A stretch of DNA of 32,751 nucleotides from Oceanobacillus senegalensis. Its GTDB lineage: Bacteria > Bacillota > Bacilli > Bacillales > Amphibacillaceae. This document shows positions 1 through 7,766 of this stretch, piece by piece (the stretch's first letter is position 1; the number at the start of each line of letters is the position of its first letter). The stretch lies in the NCBI RefSeq assembly GCF_900176885.1, contig NZ_LT839648.1:2642840-2675590 (forward strand), given 5' to 3'. A program made the position numbers and the translations under genes. The notes below the pieces were generated by a model. That model had not been told where the DNA came from. It saw only the letters and a list, made by a program, of their open reading frames with translations, and did no database searches.

Positions 1-638
1 GACATCTTTTAATTTGAATTCTTCTTTGAGTTCGAATGATAGTGCTGCTTGTGCTTTTCTAGATATCCCTCCGGATCTATCTGAAAAGCTCGCAACTTTT
101 TTAAGTATTCTACCTCCAAACGAAGAAATTCGTATTCTCTTTCCAATTGTTCACGTGTCATTTCTTTTTCATTTATTTGCTTCTTTTTTGTTTGTTTATT
201 TTCTCTATTCTTAGATGTATTAGTCATAGATGGCAGTCCTTTCGTTTCAAAAACATCAACACCCCCCTTAAGAAAGGCTTTCTTCCAGTCAGCTATAATA
301 GTGGAATTTTTCATCCCGAAATGAAGGGCTGTTTCCGTCTCTGAATATCCTGTTCTCTCTATAAATCTTAATACATCTAGCTTAAATTGAACAGAGTAAG
401 TATGTTTCTTCTTCACACTTTTTAAACCATCTTCACCAAATTCTTCATATACTCGTATCCATCTACCTACACTGGATTTTGATTTTATATTATGCTTCTT
501 AGCTAAATCTCTAATTCCTAAATATCCATTTTGATAATCTTTAACTACTTTTATCTTTAAATCATCACTATATTTTTTGACCATAATAGAACACCCCAAA
601 AATTAGTTTTTTCACTCTAACTTTTGGGGTGCACTACA
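1..638 (-). mobile_element. IS3-family (IS150-like) insertion sequence, partial
   Basis: The window opens inside an insertion sequence read on the minus strand. Its left end is visible: the inverted-repeat-like stretch at about 616-638 reads, on the minus strand, TGTAGTGCACCCCAAAAG, the usual style of an IS3/IS150 terminus beginning with TG. OrfA follows about 55 bases inside this end. OrfB, with the DDE catalytic domain, and the other terminus lie before base 1. Target-site duplication cannot be checked. The bases just outside (639 onward) begin GTTACCTG. Confidence 0.85.
9..584 (-). CDS. IS3-family transposase OrfA (helix-turn-helix)
   Basis: This is the first ORF of an IS3-family element, a DNA-binding protein of about 191 residues normally joined to OrfB by a -1 frameshift. 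Two successive helix-turn-helix units are readable: one near residues 5-50, with LGIRDLAKKHNI then SVGRWIRVYEEFG, and one near 65-105, with ETALHFGMKN then TIIADWKKAFLKGG. A basic, leucine-rich coiled coil follows, with EQLEREYEFLRLEVEYLKKL, which is the OrfA dimerisation zipper. The open frame extends to a TTG at 599, but the ATG at 584 is the likelier start because the protein then begins MVKKYSDDLK as in relatives. The frame closes at base 9, and OrfB would continue off the window edge, so activity cannot be judged. Confidence 0.85.
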   Translation of the reverse strand: MVKKYSDDLKIKVVKDYQNGYLGIRDLAKKHNIKSKSSVGRWIRVYEEFGEDGLKSVKKKHTYSVQFKLDVLRFIERTGYSETETALHFGMKNSTIIADWKKAFLKGGVDVFETKGLPSMTNTSKNRENKQTKKKQINEKEMTREQLEREYEFLRLEVEYLKKLRAFQIDPEGYLEKHKQHYHSNSKKNSN

Positions 639-752
639 GTTACCTGTCCCTAGCACTAAAATGAAGGAAGGTTTCCACTTCACCGTCCTATTTATCTCTT
701 TTTTTAAAATTAATTGCCTTTCCTTTTCAACAGTTGGCAGATTGTGCATTAT
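639..752. other. Short gap between IS end and rpiR
   Basis: No gene is seen. The minus-strand nan operon ends at 753. A weak imperfect hairpin around 662-685 (GAAGGAAGG against CCACTTC) could help end that transcript, but it has no clear T-tract. The stretch CCTGTCCCTAGCAC (643-656) lies just outside the IS terminus. Confidence 0.3.
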
Positions 753-1589
753 TCACCACAACTTACTTGCCGTATTCTTCGTTATCTCCATCCTCATTTT
801 TTCTGCTTCTTTGTAATTTTTAATGGTCAATCCAGTACATAAAAGATCAATCAAAAAGAGCTGGGTAATTTTTGATACAAGGGATCCACTATCTAATGGG
901 CTTTCTTTTGCAGATGATAATAATACATGATCCGCAAATTTCGTAAGTGGCGATTTAATATAATTGGTTAACACAATAATGGTAGCTTTCCGGTCCTTCG
1001 CAATCTTGACTGCGTCAATAATATCCTTTGTACTTCCTGTAAGACTAATTGCAACCACCACGGTATTCTCATCCATTGAAGAACTACGCATCACTTGAAA
1101 ATGTGGGTCGGTATAGGCTTTGACGTGTTTCCCAATTCGCATAAAGCGCGTTTCCATATCTAAAGCCGCGATTCCGGAGGACCCAACACCAAAAAGAACG
1201 ACATCTTCGGAGACATCGATGGCATCGATAGCCTGCTGTAGTACTTCCAGATCAAGAATATCGTATGAGTCCTCGACCGCGTGTACGATATTATTCTTGA
1301 TTTTCTCCACATATGTATCCTCGTGGTCCTGATCCTCATCTACTGAAACCTCTTGAGCAAACAAGAATTTAAAATCTTGAAATCCTTTAAAACCCAATTT
1401 CCGGAAAAATCGTAATACCGTGGCCTCCGCTACTCCACTTGATTCCGATAGCTCTGTTAAGGAATGATAAAGTACCTGTTCTTTGTTGTTTTGAATATAA
1501 TCATAGATCTTATGCTCGGACTTTGTAAATTCAGGCCTGTATTGCTCCATTATTATAGAGGCTTTAACTCCTTTAGGATGTTTTTTCAT
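753..1589 (-). CDS. nanR: MurR/RpiR-family transcriptional regulator of the nan operon
   Basis: Sugar-phosphate-sensing repressor of 278 residues, probably controlling sialic acid use. The N-terminal RpiR helix-turn-helix spans about residues 15-80 (FTKSEHKIYDYI, then SGVAEATVLRFFRKLGFKGF). A SIS sugar-phosphate binding domain spans about 110-245 (VVLFGVGSSGIAALDMETRF; later VVVAISLTGSTKDIIDAVK). The gene overlaps nanK by four bases (ATGA) and has the ribosome site GAAGGGGG, so the two are translationally coupled. It is the last gene of the nanE-nanA-transporter-flavoprotein-nanK-rpiR operon. In Staphylococcus aureus an RpiR-type NanR controls the nan genes. The same role here, with GlcNAc-6-P or ManNAc-6-P as effector, is inferred from position. 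Confidence 0.85.
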   Translation of the reverse strand: MKKHPKGVKASIIMEQYRPEFTKSEHKIYDYIQNNKEQVLYHSLTELSESSGVAEATVLRFFRKLGFKGFQDFKFLFAQEVSVDEDQDHEDTYVEKIKNNIVHAVEDSYDILDLEVLQQAIDAIDVSEDVVLFGVGSSGIAALDMETRFMRIGKHVKAYTDPHFQVMRSSSMDENTVVVAISLTGSTKDIIDAVKIAKDRKATIIVLTNYIKSPLTKFADHVLLSSAKESPLDSGSLVSKITQLFLIDLLCTGLTIKNYKEAEKMRMEITKNTASKLW

Positions 1590-2509
1590 CTTTCTACCCC
1601 CTTCTCTTCACGTAAATATTGATTCCTGTAATGCTTCACGGCTCCCAATAAATTAGCCTTATTCCCATATTCAGCCATTTTCACCTGCAATTTGCTCGCA
1701 TGATTTGGCATGATTTTCTTATAAAGTGACGTCTTTATCGCATCTAGTAGGAAATCTCCTTGTTCCGAAATCCCTCCACCAATAATAATTAATTCTGGAT
1801 TTATCATATGAACCACAGACCGAAGTCCATTGGTAAGGTCATCCACCCATTGATGGAAAACTTCAAGCATTTCCTCCTGCCCGTTGCGAAGTTGCTCAAA
1901 AAAATCTCTTAAATCCATTATACTGTCAAATTTCTCTTGAACCAACATTTCTAGCGCCTTACTGGATGCATACTGTTCATAGCACCCTTCATTACCACAA
2001 GTACAAACCCTTCCACCTGGATACAAATTTATATGACCAATTTCGCCTGCTGCAAAAGCTGGGCCGGCATATAACCCTTCCCTAAGAAACAAAGCACCAC
2101 CAATGCCAGTACCAATGGTAACACAAAGAAAATCAGCTGCACCTCTAGCTACGCCCATCCAATGTTCGCCAAGAGCCGTACAGTTCACATCATTTTCAAC
2201 ACTTACCTTCAATCCTGTAGCCTCATGAACCTTACTAGATATATTTAAGCCAGTGTACCCTGGAATATTATCTGTCGCATGAAAGACGACACCATTTACG
2301 GAATCAATCTGTCCAGCCGTACTGATCGATATACCACTGATTTCCCATTCCGTTTGCAATTCTTTAACTCTTCCAATAACTCGATCAATTAACGCCTCCC
2401 CACCCAATCGCACATCGGTAGGAAAGGAATCATGCCTGTATATTTCCCCATTTAGACTGACCACACCATACTTAATCGCAGTGCCACCAATATCAAAAAC
2501 AGCAATCAT
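1586..2509 (-). CDS. nanK: ROK-family N-acetylmannosamine kinase
   Basis: Likely phosphorylates ManNAc to ManNAc-6-P with ATP, the second cytoplasmic step of sialic acid breakdown. The 307-residue ROK protein begins with the phosphate-binding MIAVFDIGGTAIKYG. It has the substrate/catalytic region around SVENDVNCTALGEHW (the D of END is the expected base), the glycine-rich CVTIGTGIGGALF, and the ROK zinc signature GHINLYPGG followed by CTCGNEGCYEQYAS, with all Cys and His ligands present. The start at 2509 has AAGGAG well placed. It overlaps rpiR downstream. ROK sequence alone does not separate NanK from glucokinase or fructokinase, so the ManNAc assignment rests on the operon. Confidence 0.85.
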   Translation of the reverse strand: MIAVFDIGGTAIKYGVVSLNGEIYRHDSFPTDVRLGGEALIDRVIGRVKELQTEWEISGISISTAGQIDSVNGVVFHATDNIPGYTGLNISSKVHEATGLKVSVENDVNCTALGEHWMGVARGAADFLCVTIGTGIGGALFLREGLYAGPAFAAGEIGHINLYPGGRVCTCGNEGCYEQYASSKALEMLVQEKFDSIMDLRDFFEQLRNGQEEMLEVFHQWVDDLTNGLRSVVHMINPELIIIGGGISEQGDFLLDAIKTSLYKKIMPNHASKLQVKMAEYGNKANLLGAVKHYRNQYLREEKGVER

Positions 2510-2545
2510 TTGTCACACTCCTTCTTCCCCAGAATCGCACAAAAA

Positions 2546-2568
2546 GAAAAACCTGTACTAGGTTTTTC
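2546..2568. other. Stem-loop between flavoprotein gene and nanK
   Basis: GAAAAACCT-gtact-AGGTTTTTC is a 9-bp perfect stem with a 5-base loop in the 87-base gap between the flavoprotein gene and nanK. Either strand could form it. In the operon direction it ends in TTTTTC, so it could act as a weak attenuator or an mRNA processing and stability site that lowers nanK and rpiR expression relative to the upstream genes. Confidence 0.4.
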
Positions 2569-2596
2569 TCCCTGTGATAGACGAAACACCGCCATC

Positions 2597-4285
2597 TTAC
2601 TTATTCAAAAACTGAAATACAATTGATTGATCATTTTTTTGTGAAATGAACAATCTTTTATTAAAATTTGGGTTTTGCACCGGATAGTCTTCTCTATAAT
2701 GTGCCCCACGACTTTCTCTACGTTCTAACATAGCTTGTAGTAGGATATTAGATAATTGGATAAAGTTTCTTGCCTTTATTGCAAGTTTTCTTGAGTGTTT
2801 ATTCTCTACTAAATTAGCAAAAGATAAGTCTGATTCTAATGCTTTAATTTCCTCCAAAGCAGCCTTTAGATTTTTCTCCGAACGGACAACATTCGCATGA
2901 TACCACATGATATCTTTAATTCTATCAATTACCTGATTGGCTGTTAATTCACCTTTACCAGCTGTCATGAAATCATTCAAATTAAAGAATTGTTCTAAAT
3001 GCTTATTTCCTTCCCTTTTACTTATTTTATAGGAATCAATAGATTGTAAATATTGATTACAATCCTCTGCAGCCCGTTTACCAAACACCATACAAGCCCC
3101 AGTAGAATTACCACCAAGCCGATTCGCACCTTCTATATTAGAAGAAAGTTCCCCAATCGCATATAATCCATTAATACCTGTTCTACCATACGTATCAATA
3201 AATACGCCACCATTACTAGCGTGGGCAAAAGGAGCAATCTTAACCTTGTCCTTTGTTAAATGAACTCCTTTCTCTTTTAGCCAGTCTAAATATACTGTAT
3301 AAAACTCTTCTTCAATTTCATAGAGTTTATCATCATATAATAACTTGAAACCATTTTCATTCTTGGAATCTATAATACTTTTCATCATCGCAATGTCAAA
3401 ATACCTGGAGTCTAGTGAATGTGTAAAAGGCCCGTGTGAACTTCTAATTTCAAGACATTCCTTCTTTGACATCCCTTCAGAAAGATAGGCTTCAAGAATA
3501 CTCTTTCCATCGTCATCTACAATATCCTTACAGTACATAAGGGTGTGCTCCCCGAATAAGGTTTTGTACCTTGGAGTAGTAATGCCAGGGATAAATTGGA
3601 TGAATTCCATATTTACTAGACTCGCGCCTGCCTCAAGGGCTAAGATATGCCCCGAACCATCTACATCAGCTGGATTTAAATTATGTTTATAGATACTGCC
3701 AAATCCACCTGAAGCTAAAACTACCGCATCACATTCCACAAGAACAAATTCGTTTTCCTTATCTAGAAGAAGTGCGCCAACAATCCGATCCTCTTTTTTA
3801 ATTAAAGAAATGACGATTGTTTTTTGCATGAGTCTAAAATGATTATATTCATCCAATATCCTTCTAACATTTTCTCGAATTTGGTCCCAATTACTTAATA
3901 AAAATATATTTCTTGAATGATTGGCAAAACAGGCTTTTCTTTCCCCTTCTAATTTCTTTGAGATAACGCCGATATCCTTATATTCCTTCACCCTATCAGG
4001 AATTTCGTCCACATACACTTCAGCTAAATCTTCTCGATGCATCCCACAACTTAAATCATTAATATCCTGTAAGAAAACTTCTTTATCCGGATTATCTTTC
4101 GTAACTTGTGTTCCTAAAGAAGCTTTTAGCGGATAGAAACTTGAACCTGAAGCCAATTTCGTTTTCGTTATCATCAACACATCATGATTTAGATCCAATA
4201 ATTCTTTACTCACTTTAATTCCCGAAAGTCCACTACCAACAACTAGCACATCTGTTGTTAACTTCTTATTGATGTTTAACATCAT
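2597..4285 (-). CDS. FAD-dependent oxidoreductase, NadB/fumarate reductase flavoprotein-like
   Basis: A 562-residue flavoprotein of the succinate dehydrogenase/fumarate reductase/L-aspartate oxidase superfamily. The FAD Rossmann motif GSGLSG is at residues 17-22. ASGGFGSIY is near 191-199. The conserved H-x-N-G-G-V-F-I-D block is at 355-364, GLYAIGE at 373-379 and GANRLGGNS at 386-394. A C-terminal helical domain carries RESRGAHYREDYP near 525-540, as in SdhA and NadB. The usual His before GANR is Glu here. There is no signal peptide, and no iron-sulfur or membrane-anchor subunit gene is nearby, so it is probably soluble and works alone. It sits in the nan operon directly behind the transporter (9-base gap). 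Its substrate is unknown. It might oxidise or isomerise an unusual sialic acid, or it could be an NadB paralogue that joined the operon. Confidence 0.75.
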   Translation of the reverse strand: MMLNINKKLTTDVLVVGSGLSGIKVSKELLDLNHDVLMITKTKLASGSSFYPLKASLGTQVTKDNPDKEVFLQDINDLSCGMHREDLAEVYVDEIPDRVKEYKDIGVISKKLEGERKACFANHSRNIFLLSNWDQIRENVRRILDEYNHFRLMQKTIVISLIKKEDRIVGALLLDKENEFVLVECDAVVLASGGFGSIYKHNLNPADVDGSGHILALEAGASLVNMEFIQFIPGITTPRYKTLFGEHTLMYCKDIVDDDGKSILEAYLSEGMSKKECLEIRSSHGPFTHSLDSRYFDIAMMKSIIDSKNENGFKLLYDDKLYEIEEEFYTVYLDWLKEKGVHLTKDKVKIAPFAHASNGGVFIDTYGRTGINGLYAIGELSSNIEGANRLGGNSTGACMVFGKRAAEDCNQYLQSIDSYKISKREGNKHLEQFFNLNDFMTAGKGELTANQVIDRIKDIMWYHANVVRSEKNLKAALEEIKALESDLSFANLVENKHSRKLAIKARNFIQLSNILLQAMLERRESRGAHYREDYPVQNPNFNKRLFISQKNDQSIVFQFLNK

Positions 4286-4294
4286 TTTCTAAAA

Positions 4295-5797
4295 TCACTC
4301 CGCTTTTTTATGGTCATAATAAGTCAGTATTTCATTCTTTTCTTCCGCTCTACTTTTTTCAGTGAAAATCAAACTAAAGATATAACCAGCAAGAAGTGAG
4401 ACAACTAGGTTAATGAGTGAGTATGCCCATAAGGATATATCTGTAAAGTAAGAAACATAAACTGCAATAATAGCAGTGACGATAAACCCAAGCATGGCAC
4501 CTTTTGCATTTGCCTTTTTCGTCATAATGCCCAGTGTAAATGTCCCCCCAATAATCCCTAGTACTAGTCCCATTAAGCCATTGAACCATTCGTATGCGGA
4601 ACTGATATCAGTATAGACAAGTACAATAGCAAAGACTATGGAAAATACACCAACAAACCAAGAAATAAATTTGGCAATACGAGTACTTGCTTCATCATTT
4701 AAATCAGGACTGATTATTTTTTGAATATCCAATGTCCAACTAGTCGCAACACTATTCAAACCAGTAGAAAGTGTAGATTGGCCAGCCGCAAACAAAGCTG
4801 CTATTAATAAACCAGATATACCCGCTGGTAATTCAGCAACAATATAATTAGCAAAAATTAAATCTGAATTTCCTGTCGGGATATTATTGCCCATTTGTTG
4901 TTTATAAAAAACATATAAAGCGGTTCCAATAAAGAAGAACAAAGTAGCTGTACCAAGCGAAAGCACACCATTACCTACTGTCATTTTGTTCATTTGTTTT
5001 AAGTCAGTGGTTGTTAAATAACGCTGTACCATATCCTGACTGGAAATATAAGAGAAAGCAGTTGACAATCCAGCACCTAAGAAAATTAAGAACAAACTAT
5101 CGTTTAAAATATTTGGATCGAATAGAACTTCTTCACTAAAGAATTTATTTTCCGCAACACCTACACGGAAGATTTCAGGTATGCCACCTTGGATGGAGAA
5201 TATTAGCACAATTAAAGCAAAAATCCCTCCACCGATTAATACCACACCTTGGATAAAGTCTGTCCAGAGCACGGATTTAATACCTCCAAATGAGGAATAA
5301 ATCGTAGCAATTGCACCCATGAATAAGATAATCCAGACCGCATGAATGCCAGTTACTGCTGATAAAGCAATGGAAGGTAGATACATGATAATCGACATTC
5401 TACCAATCTGATAAATAATAAATAAAACACTTGCTATAACACGAAGTTTTTTATCAAATCTTCTTTCTAAATACTCATAAGCAGTATCTAGGTTTAAATC
5501 CCGGTAAACTGGAAGGAAAAAGTATATTGCTACTGGTACCGCGATTAATAACCCTAATTGTGCAACCCATAGTTGCCATGAATCGGCATATGAATTACCT
5601 GCTAATGATAAGAAAGAAATCGGGCTTAGGAGGGTAGCAAATAAACTTACAGATGTTACCCACCAAGGAATGGATCCGTCGCCTTTAAAAAATTCCTTCC
5701 CTTTCATTTCTTTTTTTGCAACGGCAATCCCGATATATAGAATAAATAATAGATATGCAACTAAAATGATATAATCTATTGGCTGAAAACTCCCCAT
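4295..5797 (-). CDS. nanT: Sodium:solute symporter (SSS family), probable sialic acid transporter
   Basis: A 500-residue membrane protein with about 13 hydrophobic segments, starting MGSFQPIDYIILVAYLLFIL. It shows the SSS family pattern: GKEFFKGDGSIPWWVTSVSLFATLLSP in the first two helices, FGGIKSVLWTDFIQG in the middle, and AALFAAGQSTLSTGLNSVAT near residue 340, the region carrying Na+-site Ser/Thr residues in SSS transporters. It would import N-acetylneuraminate driven by Na+, as SSS-type sialic acid transporters do in staphylococci and Proteus. The ribosome site GAGGGGG precedes the ATG, 24 bases after nanA. Substrate is inferred from the operon. Confidence 0.85.
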   Translation of the reverse strand: MGSFQPIDYIILVAYLLFILYIGIAVAKKEMKGKEFFKGDGSIPWWVTSVSLFATLLSPISFLSLAGNSYADSWQLWVAQLGLLIAVPVAIYFFLPVYRDLNLDTAYEYLERRFDKKLRVIASVLFIIYQIGRMSIIMYLPSIALSAVTGIHAVWIILFMGAIATIYSSFGGIKSVLWTDFIQGVVLIGGGIFALIVLIFSIQGGIPEIFRVGVAENKFFSEEVLFDPNILNDSLFLIFLGAGLSTAFSYISSQDMVQRYLTTTDLKQMNKMTVGNGVLSLGTATLFFFIGTALYVFYKQQMGNNIPTGNSDLIFANYIVAELPAGISGLLIAALFAAGQSTLSTGLNSVATSWTLDIQKIISPDLNDEASTRIAKFISWFVGVFSIVFAIVLVYTDISSAYEWFNGLMGLVLGIIGGTFTLGIMTKKANAKGAMLGFIVTAIIAVYVSYFTDISLWAYSLINLVVSLLAGYIFSLIFTEKSRAEEKNEILTYYDHKKAE

Positions 5798-5821
5798 TTT
5801 TCATCCCCCTCGTATCATCAT

Positions 5822-6688
5822 TTACAAATATTTTTTAGTAATTTGTTTTGCTCTAGCTACTCCATCTTCATCAAGGGTCTTCATCGGTTTCCTACAAACT
5901 CCCGCCGAAACACCCTTATATTTCAATATCTCCTTAATTGTCTGATACAAGCCATTATCCAAAATAGCTGAGATTAAATCATTGGTCACTTTCTGAATTT
6001 CTCTCGCTTCATCGATTTGACCTTTTTGAGCTAACTCCATAATTTGTCTAGCTCTTACTCCATTCACATTAAAGGTACTTCCAATAGCCCCATCTACTTT
6101 CAATACACTAGCAGAGAGCAACATCTCGTCAAACCCAGAATAGATTAACTTGTCTGGATAAGCATGACGAAGACGTTCTAATAAGAAAAAGTCTGGTGCT
6201 GTAAATTTAACGCCAATGACTTTATCATGTTCAAATAATTCCCCGAATTGATCCAGGCTCATATTTACCCCTGTTAGCGCTGGTATAGAATAAATAATTA
6301 AGTCATTATCCACATTTTCTAAAATTGTAAAATAGTAATCTTTGATTTCTTCAAAGTCAAACTTGTAGTAGAATGGTGTTACCGCAGAAATCGCATCATA
6401 ACCTACATCGGTAGCAAATTGTGCAAGTTCCACTGCCTCTTCCATATTCAATGAACCAATTTGCGCAATTAATTTCACCGCGTCTCCTGCTTCATCCTTC
6501 ACTATCTCAAAAATTTGTTTCTTTTGTTCTGTGGAAATCATAAAGTTTTCCCCTGTACTTCCATTTACATATAACCCATCTACCTTAGAAACATCGATAT
6601 TGTATCGAACAATTTCTCTCAAACCTTTTTCGTTCACATTTCCTTGTTCATCAAATGAACACATTAACGCTGAATATATCCCTTTCAT
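5822..6688 (-). CDS. nanA: N-acetylneuraminate lyase
   Basis: Cleaves N-acetylneuraminate to ManNAc and pyruvate by a Schiff-base aldolase mechanism. The product is a class I aldolase TIM barrel of about 288 residues (DHDPS/NAL superfamily). Counting from the chosen ATG, the carboxylate-binding GSTGEN is near residues 43-48. The catalytic Tyr is in IIYSIPALTG (Tyr133) and the Schiff-base Lys in VIGVKFTAPDFF (Lys161); KFTAPDFF is typical of NAL rather than dihydrodipicolinate synthase. A longer frame opens at a GTG at 6700, but that codon lies inside the ribosome site AAAGGTGAGG. The ATG at 6688 is therefore the better start, and it lies just past the nanE stop. Confidence 0.95.
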   Translation of the reverse strand: MKGIYSALMCSFDEQGNVNEKGLREIVRYNIDVSKVDGLYVNGSTGENFMISTEQKKQIFEIVKDEAGDAVKLIAQIGSLNMEEAVELAQFATDVGYDAISAVTPFYYKFDFEEIKDYYFTILENVDNDLIIYSIPALTGVNMSLDQFGELFEHDKVIGVKFTAPDFFLLERLRHAYPDKLIYSGFDEMLLSASVLKVDGAIGSTFNVNGVRARQIMELAQKGQIDEAREIQKVTNDLISAILDNGLYQTIKEILKYKGVSAGVCRKPMKTLDEDGVARAKQITKKYL

Positions 6689-6696
6689 TATGTCCC

Positions 6697-7398
6697 TCAC
6701 CTTTCTGTTTTGATCTCCTCTATTGCTTCATTTACTGCTGTTGCAAATTTCTTAGTAATGACTTGTGGACGTGTAATCGCACTTCCTACGACAACAGCAT
6801 GTGCACCTAATTGAAGTGCCCGTCTTGCTTTTTCTGGTGTATCAAAATTCCCTTCTGCAATAACAGGAATCGACACTTCAGCTAGGATTCCTTCTAAAAC
6901 ATGTAATGGTACGGATCCTTTGGAGTAAGAAGTGTAGCCAGCTAGTGTCGGAGCAACAATATCCACTCCTGCCCGTTCTGCTACAATAGCCTCATGAACC
7001 GTAGAAACATCCCCCATAAATAATTGGTTGGGATACAACTGTTTCATTCGAGAAAAAAACTCCTCAAAACTTTCCCCACTAGGTCTAGTTTGCTTGGTAG
7101 CATCCATCGCTATGATGTCCACCCCTTCCTGGTGCAGTTCATCTACTTCCTTGTCAGTTGGCGTAATGAAAACATCGCTATCCGGAAAGTCCCTTTTAAC
7201 AATCCCTATGATTGGAAGGTCGACTTCCTTTTTGATCGCTTGAATATCCTTTATCGAATTCGCGCGAATCCCTAAAGCCCCACCTTGCATTGCCGCCAAT
7301 GCCATTTTTCCCATAATGAAATCACTATGTAATGGCTCATCCTCTAGCGCCTGACAGGAAACTATTAACTTCCTATTAATCTTGTCTAATGTTGTCAT
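6697..7398 (-). CDS. nanE: N-acetylmannosamine-6-phosphate 2-epimerase
   Basis: Converts ManNAc-6-P to GlcNAc-6-P, which feeds NagA and NagB encoded downstream in this window. The protein is a 233-residue TIM barrel of the NanE family: [17 protein letters not shown], then [20 protein letters not shown] with the catalytic Lys, [13 protein letters not shown], and the C-terminal phosphate-binding [14 protein letters not shown] and [14 protein letters not shown]. The frame opens at an ATG at 7404, but AAGGGG lies 7 bases before the ATG at 7398 and only one base before the other, so 7398 is preferred. It is the first gene of the nan operon, behind a strong sigma-A promoter with a cre site. Confidence 0.95.
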   Translation of the reverse strand: MTTLDKINRKLIVSCQALEDEPLHSDFIMGKMALAAMQGGALGIRANSIKDIQAIKKEVDLPIIGIVKRDFPDSDVFITPTDKEVDELHQEGVDIIAMDATKQTRPSGESFEEFFSRMKQLYPNQLFMGDVSTVHEAIVAERAGVDIVAPTLAGYTSYSKGSVPLHVLEGILAEVSIPVIAEGNFDTPEKARRALQLGAHAVVVGSAITRPQVITKKFATAVNEAIEEIKTER

Positions 7399-7435
7399 AA
7401 ACATTCCCCTTAATCATTCATTTACAAGCTTTAAG

Positions 7436-7449
7436 TAAAAGCGTTTTCA
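7436..7449. promoter_or_regulatory. cre site (CcpA) at the nan operon start
   Basis: On the minus strand TGAAAACGCTTTTA matches the cre consensus TGNAANCGNWNNCA with one mismatch. It lies about 8 bases downstream of the nan -10 box, so it covers the transcription start region, a position from which CcpA represses. Glucose repression of the operon is inferred. Confidence 0.7.
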
Positions 7450-7457
7450 TTAACTAA

Positions 7458-7486
7458 ACTATAACATCATGATAATTAACTGTCAA
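7458..7486 (-). promoter_or_regulatory. Sigma-A promoter of the nan operon
   Basis: On the minus strand TTGACA (7481-7486) is followed by a 17-base spacer and TATAGT (7458-7463). The leader to the nanE ATG is about 50 bases. The -10 region lies in the 16-base box TCATGATGTTATAGTT (7457-7472), which recurs with one change at the nag promoter. Confidence 0.85.
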
Positions 7487-7550
7487 CATTAAATTTTAAG
7501 TGATATTTTTGATTCAATAGTGACTTTTACTATTCATTTTAAAAATATAT

Positions 7551-7579
7551 TTGACAATAATATGTTACAATGGTATTAT
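7551..7579 (+). promoter_or_regulatory. Sigma-A promoter of the sialidase gene
   Basis: TTGACA (7551-7556), 17-base spacer, TATTAT (7574-7579). It is divergent from the nan promoter, with about 65 bases between the two -35 boxes. The predicted start near 7586 gives a leader of about 180 bases before the sialidase ATG. Confidence 0.8.
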
Positions 7580-7609
7580 TTTCCGTTGATTAGGAATTTT
7601 TTGATAAAT

Positions 7610-7729
7610 AAAAAGGAGGTTATTTAAAAGGGAAGTTATTAGGTAGGTAGGATGCTTAAAGATACCACAAACCAAATACCAGCGTTCAATTTTTCAAGTG
7701 ACCATCCACGAAACCTACAAAACACGTAA
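7610..7729 (+). promoter_or_regulatory. Sialidase mRNA leader with an orphan Shine-Dalgarno and possible 25-codon ORF
   Basis: AAAAAGGAGG (7611-7620) is a near-perfect ribosome binding sequence with no start codon at a normal distance. It lies about 30 bases from the predicted 5' end and 150 before the real start. Such orphan sites act as 5' mRNA stabilisers in Bacillus thuringiensis cry3A (STAB-SD). A short frame, 7652-7729, reads ATG CTT AAA ... ACG TAA (25 codons) behind a poor GGTAGGTAGG site. It is not recognisable and may be chance. Confidence 0.35.
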
Positions 7730-7766
7730 ACTAATAATTTTATAACAAAAGGAGGAAATAATTATA

